64,000 nt of DNA, from positions 310,001 to 374,000 of the forward strand of contig NKYR01000017.1 of assembly GCA_003184365.1 (NCBI GenBank), written 5' to 3'. This document shows positions 56,648-64,000 of the stretch, one piece after another. The translations under genes and the position numbers were made by a program. Numbering within the stretch: the first letter of the stretch is position 1; every line of letters begins with the position of its first letter. The notes under the pieces were generated by a model that saw only the letters and a list, made by a program, of their open reading frames with translations, did no database searches and was not told the origin of the DNA. Source of the DNA: Evernia prunastri (lineage: Eukaryota; Ascomycota; Lecanoromycetes; Lecanorales; Parmeliaceae).

Positions 56648-57258
56648 ATGTCCACCTCTACTCTCGAGCCACGTTACAAGCTCATCTTCACCGTCCCCCA
56701 CTCATCCCTCGAAGCGTGTAAATCCGCCATATTCGCCAAAGGTGAGCATCTCCCATATCACATATCCCTGTATTGCAAAGAGACCGCACCTTCCCCCCCC
56801 CCCCCCCCCCCGATCTTTCCTTTCCTCGTACCCCTATTGACCCCAATCCATTGCTCACAACGACATATAGGAGCTGGCAGCTACCCTGGCGGCAGATACT
56901 CCATGGTCTGCTTCGAGACACCGGGCGTGGGGCAGTTCCTGCCCGGAGCAGGCGCGGTCCCGAACATTGGTGCCGTGGGCAAGCTGGAGAGGGTGCCCGA
57001 GACGAGGGTCGAAGTGCTGTGTGTGGGCAAGGACGTCATGACCGGGGCGGTGGAGTCGTTGAAGAGGTAAGTAGGTATTTGACTCCTCGGTTCCCGTTCC
57101 TATTGTCAAAATGCCTTCCCTTCTCTCATGCACACACACACTCTCTCTCTCTCTCTCCCTCCCTGGCGCAAACGTTGCCAGAAATGACTCGGTTGTGCCG
57201 TAGAGCCCATCCGTACGAGGAACCTTCATATGAAGTGTACATGATGGAGAACGTGTGA
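56648..57258 (+). CDS. Nif3/YqfO C-terminal-domain-like protein
   Basis: Model: join(56648..56741, 56871..57066, 57204..57258), 114 aa. It matches the PII/CutA-like module that is inserted in or found beside Nif3 (DUF34) proteins: YKLIFTVPHSSLEACKSAIF, GAGSYPGGRYSMVCFETPGV, GQFLPGAGAVPNIGAVGKLE, RVEVLCVGKDVMTGAVESLK, and the hallmark AHPYEEPSYEVY at the end. The stand-alone form is common in fungi; the role is unknown (possibly sensing a metabolite or metal through a trimeric ferredoxin-like fold). Intron 1 holds a 19-base C run (56793-56811) and intron 2 a CT microsatellite. Confidence 0.85.
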
Positions 57259-57574
57259 TGATCCGGACCTCGGGGCCACACCTTGCGCTAGACACCACGC
57301 AGCAACTCGGCTGGGCTTGCATGCGATCAGCCAGAGGAAATGGTAGTCGCGGCCCTCGAGAGTCCTAGGATAAAAGATAGAACCAACGCTGATGGGGCCA
57401 CTGTCAACGTGTTCATCGGGTCTACTGCCAATGTTTTTGCATACAGCGAATTCTGCCAGCATCAACAACTACGACTGTCTTGAAAGCTATCATGTGGGAA
57501 GACGGCAGGTTGAAGGGACGTGTCCGCTGATCCCGACCTTTGACGTTGGCTTCAAGCATAATTTGCCGAAAACA
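57259..57574. other. Spacer
   Basis: Downstream of the YqfO-like gene. Nothing was recognised. Confidence 0.35.
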
Positions 57575-58170
57575 TAAGGTATCAACGCATACGGTTCTCA
57601 CTCCTTCTCGACTTTCTGTCTGCCGCTTAAAGACTTCGAATGAATGATTTATACCTCTGATCAAACCTTTGACTTCAACTTCATGTCCATATAGTACTGG
57701 AATTAACAAGGCGTCAACGCGTGTGGGTATCATCACCCCTTCTCGCCTGTTGTCTGCCTTTTGCAGCCTTTGAATGATTCCACAACCGCTGATCAGACCT
57801 TGAACATCAACCCCATGCCCATAGATCGTTGGGGAAAACGAGTCACCAATGCTCACAGTTGGCATCCTGTTTTCGACCACTTGGCTACCCATTGAAGCAT
57901 TCAACTGGTTCCGCTGCCCTGATCCAGATCCTTGACATTGATTCCATACCCGTAGATTGCCAGGTATAATGAACTGTCAATGCACACAAGCACCATTCGT
58001 TCTTCGACCGCGTGCCTACCATTTGAAGGCTCGAGATGATGCAGCTCCCGTGACATTGACCGCTAACTTTGTGCTTTATGCCCATGGATCGTGAGAATCA
58101 ATAGCTTGTCAACTTCCACGAGTGCCACTCTTCGTCCGCTGCTTGCCAGCCATTTTAGGCATGCAACGGG
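57575..58170. repeat. Degenerate ~131-bp tandem repeat, about 4.5 units
   Basis: Units start near 57575, 57707, 57841, 57970 and 58102. Each opens with a GTCAA(C/T)GC-type word, then a TTCTCG/TTCGACC word, a TGCC....TTTGAA word, a TGA(T/C)C..ACCTTGA word, and CCCAT(A)GAT(C)G near the end. Units are 129-134 bp and clearly diverged. The array lies just 3' of the helicase gene. Part of it is open on the minus strand (57904-57422), giving two ~44-residue repeats around YGHGVDVQGLI / YGHEVEVKGLI, but other units break the frame. Confidence 0.7.
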
Positions 58171-58194
58171 GGTGGTTATTTCCACAAGCGTTGA

Positions 58195-60988
58195 TTACAC
58201 GCCCAAAGCCTCCCCGACCCAATCCATCTGCACAGCACTCACGCTTCTCGCATAGCTGCGATTGGTGAACACAAACTCATTGTACATGATCGCCTCCACC
58301 CTTTTCCCGAACAGGCCGCTGGAAGGATGGATGGCCACGGTCTGGTTCCCCACCATGGTCTTGTAGCTGCCGTCCGGGAACAGTCGCGCCGTGTTGGTCG
58401 CGAACCCTTTCAGGAAGCACTTCAGTATCGAGACTGCGAGCTCGGGTGTGACTGTCTGATTCGGCGCTTGGTTCAGTGTTTTCGAACGCTGGCACTGAGC
58501 TCTCAGCTGTTTCCGGACATCCATTACCGCTTGCATGGCTCGATGTGATACGAAGTGCCTTTCCGCCCAGGCTTTCCGGTCCGTATGCTCTGCAGCGTAT
58601 GCTTGGACGGTTGTCAAGAAGGTCAAATGATCGCCTTCCCTCCTGTACAGCTCGCGTCGGGCCACTTCGGCCTCTTCTTTCTTTTCTTCTGACGTGAGAT
58701 TGAGGAACACATTCTCAACGCTCAAGCAGGAGATGATGTCGATGACCTCAGCCACGCAGTCAAGCTCAGGTTCCGCGGCCGCGATCAATACCCTTCCCAG
58801 CGTCACAGTGAGAGGAAGTTTTGCCATTCGCAGGCCGATCCCGCTTATTGCTCCAGACTCAGTCAGCGCTCCAAGCTGGAGAAGCAGCAGCAAGGCTTTT
58901 TCCAACGCTTCTCGCGGTGGACGATCAAGGAACGGAAAATTGATGATGTCGTCTACTCCCCTTGCTTTCATGGTCAGTATCGCGTGGCTCAGATCGCATC
59001 TTAAAATTTCCGGCGTGTTGGATTCTTGCATGGTATGATAATCCGGCTCTGTATATAGCCTATAGCACTTTCCCGGCGCCTCTCGACCAGCACGCCCCTT
59101 CCGCTGTATAGCCGCGCTTTTCGATATTGGTTTCACCAGCAAAGAGTCCAGTCCAATCCTTGCTCGGAATTGCTTGACCTTTGCCTTGCCGCAGTCGATG
59201 ACGAAGCGAACACCCGACACCGTGACTGACGTCTCTGCGATGTTTGTGGAAATGATGATCTTCCGCGTCTTGGGAGGAGCAGGTTGAAATACTCTTTGCT
59301 GGGCAGCCTGTGGCAAGGCGGCGAAGAGAGGTAGTACCAGAAGCTTCGGTACGTCTGGGCCCATACTGAGTGCATACTCGTTTACGAGGCTCTCGAGGGA
59401 CTCGATGGTCTCTTGTCCAGTGAGGAATACAAGCACATCCCCTGGCATTGGTTCTTTGTAGTGGATCTGGAAGATCGTTTGAAGAGCAGCTTCGACGATG
59501 TTCTGGACGGGTTCTGGTGTGTAATTCACGCTGACAGGGTGCTGGCGACCTTCGATGTGGCAAGTCGCTACACGGCCAGGTAAGCGCTTCGATGGCGGTT
59601 TCTCAATCTCGTCTTCTTCATCAGAAGATGAAAAGCCAGACCATTCCGACTCGGCCTCTTCTTGATGTCCAGGCCCATTTGTACCGTTCCCTTGATCTGC
59701 GTTAATCTCATGAGTTTCATCCACGCCATTCTCTCCCTCTTGTCCATATCCTTCCTCAAAGAACGCCCCTAGACTCTCCATCTCAGCGGTCGCACTCATG
59801 ACGGCCACCTAATTCTCTGGTTAGTCTCCCCTCGATGATAAGTCACACGGTCAAGTCTAAAGACCATTCTAGAGAGCAGAGATGGGGTTAGAAGTCCATT
59901 TCAAGGTGTCACGGGGCGGCAAATTTTCATCTCCCGCACCAAAACATATCTCACGACTCAGAACATATGCTTGAACGGGAAGAGATGATTTCCGGGACAT
60001 AGTGTACCTTCAATGACACGCCACCCCTCCCTTCGTTCTTCCCAGCAATCATACCCCTCAGAAATCCCAATACCAGGTCAACATTAACACCTCTCTCATG
60101 GACTTCATCCACGACCACAGCGCTATAAGCTTTCAACCACGGGTCTCTTAGCATTTCTTGTAGCAGCATCCCTTCGGTAAGAAATTTGACTCTCGTACTT
60201 GGACTCGTAGAATTGTCAAATCGCACACTGTAGCCAACTTTACTAGCAGGGCTAGAAGAGCCAAGCGGGCTGCCAATTTCCTCCGCAACCCGTCTGGCCA
60301 ATGTAATGGCTGCCACCCGTCTGGGCTCTGTGATGGCAATACAGCCACCGACTGTCACTGTCCGAGGGGAACGGTCCGTTGGAACGGTGACCGATCTGGA
60401 GGGGGTTAAGCCGTCCACGGTCAGATTCTGAGTGGAAGCGTCCACTGAAACGACTTGGGGTTTACACCACGGTTCGTCCACAAGCATTTGAGGCACTTGC
60501 GTACTCTTCCCACTGCCCGTTTCACCGACCAGTAGCAAAGCATCCTTCTCTCGAAGTGCCTCGTAGATGGCCGTAGCATGGGACCATATGGGTAGAGATT
60601 TGCGGGAAGGTTCCAAAAATTTGGCTCTGTCTCTTAGACTATTACGCTCATTTGACCGTCGAATGGGCTCCTTCGAACGGCTCTCTGACCTGGGTTTGGT
60701 CAAAGTGGCGGTTTGAAAGCCATCAGAATCCTTCGATTGCTGGCGCTGGTCGTGGTCTCCCGTAAAATGACTTACAGATCTATCGTTTTTATCGACAGGT
60801 GGGCTCCCGCGGAGGGGTTCCAGCGCTATTGCATGTTCTCTGAGGGAACTTGAATCCGCATGCTCTCGTTTCCGTTTCCTACTCTTCTTCGACGAGGTAT
60901 CCTCCGTCGACAATGGGCCACTTTTCTCAACTGCGGTCTCCAAGGGCACGGACGCCCCATCGAGGCGTTTGTACACCCGCTCCGGCAT
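58195..60988 (-). CDS. DExH-box RNA helicase, Dhr2/DHX33-like
   Basis: Model: complement(join(58195..59808, 60008..60988)), 864 aa. Motifs: GETGSGKSTQ (Walker A, 155-162), AITEPRRVAA (Ia), KFLTEGMLLQEML (Ib), VVDEVHERG (motif II, DEVH at 294-297), MSATAEME (III, about 332-334), VFLTGQETIE (IV), STNIAETSVT (V) and QRKGRAGREAPGKCYRLY (VI), then HA2 and OB-fold parts (ILRCDLSHAILTMKARGVDD; FLKGFATNTARLFPDGSYKT). Closest by memory to yeast Dhr2, a nucleolar helicase for 18S rRNA processing. Oddities: motif II reads DEVH, and about 40 Ser/Thr/Val-rich residues (172-214) sit between motifs I and Ia. Basic N-terminus (SKKSRKRKRE) as a likely nuclear signal. Confidence 0.9.
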
Positions 60989-61337
60989 CTCTGCGCTAAC
61001 ACTGGAAATCGGAACATGGAAAGGCGAGCCTATCTAAATACATTTCATCGGCGACCAAAATTCCCAATGTAAACGACGAGACAAAAAAGTGAGCTTCAAC
61101 GGCACGCTTTCCGCACTTTTGGCACCTAAAAACCCTTTTTGTGTCCCCCGGCCCGTCCCCTAATCCCGCTTTACATAAGGTAGCCTTCGGAGCTTCTGCC
61201 TCCCAATCACGCAACCCAAGAAATATCAATCACCACATAACCCGGTTTCAATCACCCAAAACGCCAGACGCACACGTCACCCTCCAGCAACAGCCTGCCC
61301 TCCTCCCCCCCAAAAAACCCTTCAAACCCAACACCCC
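60989..61337. promoter_or_regulatory. Bidirectional promoter region
   Basis: About 350 bp between the divergent starts of the helicase and riboflavin kinase genes. No specific site was recognised. Confidence 0.4.
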
Positions 61338-62267
61338 ATGCGCCCCACCACCCCCCGCCCCCCGGTCACCGGTCCTCCCACCGGCCCCGCGCCCCCCTTC
61401 CCGATCCGCCTCTCGGGCCCCATCGTCAAGGGGTTCGGCCGCGGCAGCGCGGAGTTGGGGATACCGACGGCGAACATTCCGCTCGCGGGCTTGAGCGTTG
61501 GGGGCAACGAGGACGTGGAGAGCGGGGTTTATTACGGGTGGGCGGGCGTGGATGTTGACGAGGCGGGGTTGAGGATGGAGGGAGGGAAAGGAGGGGTGTG
61601 GGGGATGGTGATGAGTATTGGGTGGAATCCTTATTATAAGAATAAGGTCAGGAGCGTGGTGTGTATGTCCTACCTACCTACCTGCCTACGTACTACATGT
61701 CATTCCCAATCTCTTCGCATACCCCGTCTGTCTGCCGCAGCCGCAGAGAAGCATATGANNNNNNNNNNNNNNNNAGGAGGGGTGTGGGGGATGGTGATGA
61801 GTATTGGGTGGAATCCTTATTATAAGAATAAGGTCAGGAGCGTGGTGTGTATGTCCTACCTACCTACCTACCTGCCTACGTACTACATGTCATTCCCAAT
61901 CTCTTCGCATACCCCGTCTGTCTGCCGCAGCCGCAGAGAAGCATATGACATCCGTTTGACCAAAACGAAAACAAAAATTGAAGCATAGACGCTAACCTCT
62001 ACCCCCCTTCTCTCTCCACCGCAGGAAGTCCACATCCTGCACGCCTTCCAGCACGACTTCTACGGCGCGCGGATGAACCTGCTCATCTGCGGCTTCATCC
62101 GGCCGGAGTACGACTACGTGAGCAAGGAGAGCCTGATCGAGGACATCAACGTGGACATCGAGGTCGCGAGGCGGAGCCTGGACCGGGAGGCCTATCGGGC
62201 GCTGAGGGGGGAGGGCTATCTGGTGGAGTTTGGGGGGCAAGGGCACGAGGACGCGGTGGCGAGCTGA
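61338..62267 (+). CDS. FMN1: Riboflavin kinase
   Basis: Model: join(61338..61658, 62025..62267), 187 aa as spliced over the gap. It phosphorylates riboflavin to FMN with ATP. Motifs: IRLSGPIVKGFGRGSAELGI with the PTAN signature (GIPTANIPL), GVYYGWAGV, MVMSIGWNPYYKNKVRS joined to VEVHILHAF, DFYGARMNLLICGFIRPE and SLIEDINVDIEVARRSLD. This is the compact monofunctional eukaryotic enzyme. The end of exon 1 and the intron start are present twice, on either side of 16 n bases (61759-61774); if this is an assembly artefact the true intron is about 180 bp (61845..62024). The N-terminus is Pro-rich. Confidence 0.92.
61759..61774. other. Assembly gap (16 n) with duplicated flanks
   Basis: 61589-61758 and 61775-61945 are the same sequence, offset by 186 bp. 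They differ by one CTAC unit in a short tandem repeat (three versus four copies), which probably stopped the assembler from merging the ends. Confidence 0.85.
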
Positions 62268-62630
62268 GTGCTCTGTGCGTGTGGGGAGGGTTTGCGGATG
62301 CTGGGCATGGGGGTGTGGATAGGTTGGGATATAGATTTGGAGCGCGGTGTTAGGCTGGGCGGCCTTACGAGAGAAGGAAGGGTAGATTAGTGAAGAAAGC
62401 GACGGGCACCTGCACTATAAACGATATCCTGCCGTTCACGAAGATCTCGTCAGGTGCTATTGAGTGTAAGTAGATGCGTTTATTTGGACGTCTAATCGTG
62501 ATATGTACAACGGTGCTGTCATGATTCATGCCAAAGTGCTAACCAACAGCGAAAGGTTGCCTGTCCACGCCATGCAATTTTTTTCCCAAGTAATTAAAAA
62601 AAAACTCCAAAGAAACGAACGTTGTAGTCA
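62268..62630. other. 3' spacer between convergent genes
   Basis: No feature was recognised. Confidence 0.4.
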
Positions 62631-63998
62631 TCATATGCAAGGAAGGACGTTCATAATGAACAACATTGGAATATCGAAAACGTCCCGCTTCACCGACCAG
62701 CACAGCATGCATTCGACTTTGCCTTCGTCGTCTCCAATTTGAGTCACGCCGGCATCACCGTCTTTCCCAGGTCGTGCAGCATCCCTCGGCTGCTTCATCC
62801 GTGATCCAACTTCACTGTCGTCCATCGCCTTGCCAAAATCCGCATCCATCGCTGTCCTGTATTTCAAAAGCTTGCACGGTGTAGTCACACTCCCCCTAGA
62901 ATCTCCAAAAGCCAAATGAGAGTAGTCGTCAAAGAAATCGCACGCGCTCTCGTCGTCCAGTAAATCCACTATAGACACCGCTATTTGCCGAGATTCGTCG
63001 AAAGGTTCAGGTCTCGAACCATCTGGCACGCGAGGAGTGTCGGTACCGCAAGAAGTTGCAGTCCCCGTACCAGGAGGACCAGAGGTGTCACCGCCCTTGT
63101 TCACGTTAAGGTTGGGTTCCCTGCCCAAAAGGACGGCTTTCCGCCAACCGGTAAGAACACTGAAACCTTCGCCCACCGCTACCACTTCTCCGGTGCGTCG
63201 ACAAATTATGGTGGGCGTGCCAGTTGCACTCAAAAAATCGTCATACTCCAGTAGAGTTCGCTGAAGGCACTTTTCCATGAAGACTCGGTCATCGTCGTCC
63301 AACTTCGTAAGGGATGAGATGAAAGAAGGACGAATGGAAGCGAGTGCCTTTGCAATCCGAGCCGTCTTAGACGGTGAAAACCGCTTGCGGATCAATGCCA
63401 TCAAGTCGTGGAAAGCCTTGGTGTAAGAATAAGGTTCTGTCACTGCATTGTATATGGTTGATGGCTTCCGGTGGCGGCGACTGGATGTCGAAGCCGGAGT
63501 TTTGGTAGAAGGGGCTATCGCTTTGGTTGTGATAGCTGGAGCCGTACTCGTTGAGGTCGAGGCCTGAGAAGCGTTCTGTTGCTGCGAAGATATCGTTGGT
63601 CGGAGTGTTTCTCGCGGCTGTGCCTGACGAGATGGGTTAATATTAGTGTACATACTCTTGACGGACGGACTCTCGTCGATCCCCGCCGTCATACCTTGTG
63701 GAGGAGTGGAACCAGAAAATGATGGACTGGGATAATTGTTGTAGGCGCCGATCGGATAGCCGGTAGACTCTTCCTGCTTGACCAAACCATCCAGTGAGTC
63801 CTGATCCTGTCCGCTCAAGTTGAAAACATCGGCTTCTTGTCGTGAGCCAGGTCGAGAATTGTGTATGATCTGGTCTTGAGGGTAGCCGTATGGTTGGGCG
63901 GATGATCCGTAGCCTGGGGTATTCACACCTGGCACATATTTGGCGTCATCACTATGATTGATAGTCCCCGTGCTTTCGCTAGGAGGAGTGTCTGCCAT
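62631..63998 (-). CDS. AcuK/AcuM/Ert1-type gluconeogenesis regulator, 3' part
   Basis: At least 455 aa are inside the window; the gene probably continues beyond 64000. The second half matches the AcuK/Ert1 family: AFHDLMALIRKRFSPSKTAR, FMEKCLQRTLLEYDDF, a PAS core (TGTPTIICRRTGEVVAVGEG, FSVLTGWRKAVLLGREPNLN), ISIVDLLDDES-like SIVDLL, and the invariant tail WSVKRDVFDIPMLFIMN-LPCI. Family members turn on gluconeogenic genes (for example PEP carboxykinase) on non-fermentable carbon. The Zn2Cys6 DNA-binding domain is not in the visible part, so the Met at 63998 is probably internal or starts a later exon. The N-terminal 200 residues are Ser/Thr/Gln/Pro rich. Confidence 0.85.
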   Translation of the reverse strand: MADTPPSESTGTINHSDDAKYVPGVNTPGYGSSAQPYGYPQDQIIHNSRPGSRQEADVFNLSGQDQDSLDGLVKQEESTGYPIGAYNNYPSPSFSGSTPPQGMTAGIDESPSVKSMYTNINPSRQAQPRETLRPTISSQQQNASQASTSTSTAPAITTKAIAPSTKTPASTSSRRHRKPSTIYNAVTEPYSYTKAFHDLMALIRKRFSPSKTARIAKALASIRPSFISSLTKLDDDDRVFMEKCLQRTLLEYDDFLSATGTPTIICRRTGEVVAVGEGFSVLTGWRKAVLLGREPNLNVNKGGDTSGPPGTGTATSCGTDTPRVPDGSRPEPFDESRQIAVSIVDLLDDESACDFFDDYSHLAFGDSRGSVTTPCKLLKYRTAMDADFGKAMDDSEVGSRMKQPRDAARPGKDGDAGVTQIGDDEGKVECMLCWSVKRDVFDIPMLFIMNVLPCI

Positions 63999-64000
63999 AC

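Noticed and set aside
56793..56811. 19-base C run as a functional structure
   Set aside because: It lies in an intron of the YqfO-like gene and is adequately explained as a homopolymer tract.

Overview
The window is nuclear DNA of a filamentous ascomycete (Pezizomycotina). The genes carry many short introns (mostly 45-80 bp, GTRNGT donors, AG acceptors). The proteins are typical of the group: an AcuK/Ert1-type PAS regulator, a fungal STAND-type N-terminal domain, a family-3 beta-glucosidase, a YqjM-like ene-reductase. One repeat copy shows heavy C-to-T / G-to-A decay of the kind left by repeat-induced point mutation (RIP). The species cannot be named from what is visible. Exon joins were derived by hand from reading frame, splice sites and family conservation; no alignment was run.

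Left arm (1-17.6 kb), ordinary genes: a GNAT acetyltransferase whose 3' end is tandemly triplicated; a fungal multi-pass membrane protein; a single-pass membrane protein with a heptapeptide minisatellite; a secreted GH3 beta-glucosidase (5 exons); a small four-helix membrane protein; an Scs3/FIT2 ER lipid phosphatase-like protein; an RS-rich splicing-factor-like protein divergent from a probable kinetochore Sos7 protein; and part of an unidentified gene.

Middle (17.7-38 kb), a transposon-rich block: a patchwork of near-identical piggyBac-type transposase pieces joined by single n bases; a pogo/Fot1-type element with TA duplication and damaged catalytic Asp codons, lying between two genes for secreted single-pass membrane proteins that share a cytoplasmic tail motif; LTR remnants; a second, RIP-degraded piggyBac copy with an undecayed short element nested in it; and a long-TIR element with an 8-bp target duplication, broken by an apparent misassembly.

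Right arm (38-64 kb), gene-dense: a cytochrome P450 facing an old-yellow-enzyme oxidoreductase; a small secreted six-cysteine protein; a BTB protein; a 696-aa protein joining a STAND-type N-terminal domain, a ubiquitin-like domain, two PHD fingers and a CCCH finger; a Mam3/CNNM-type protein; a membrane protein with NPF motifs; a Nif3/YqfO C-terminal-domain protein; a Dhr2-type DExH helicase followed by a degenerate ~131-bp tandem repeat; riboflavin kinase (intron interrupted by an assembly gap with duplicated flanks); and the 3' part of an AcuK/Ert1-like regulator running off the end.

There is no obvious biosynthetic cluster or CRISPR. The most unusual items are the multi-domain PHD protein, the paired membrane proteins beside the pogo element, and the layered history of the piggyBac copies.
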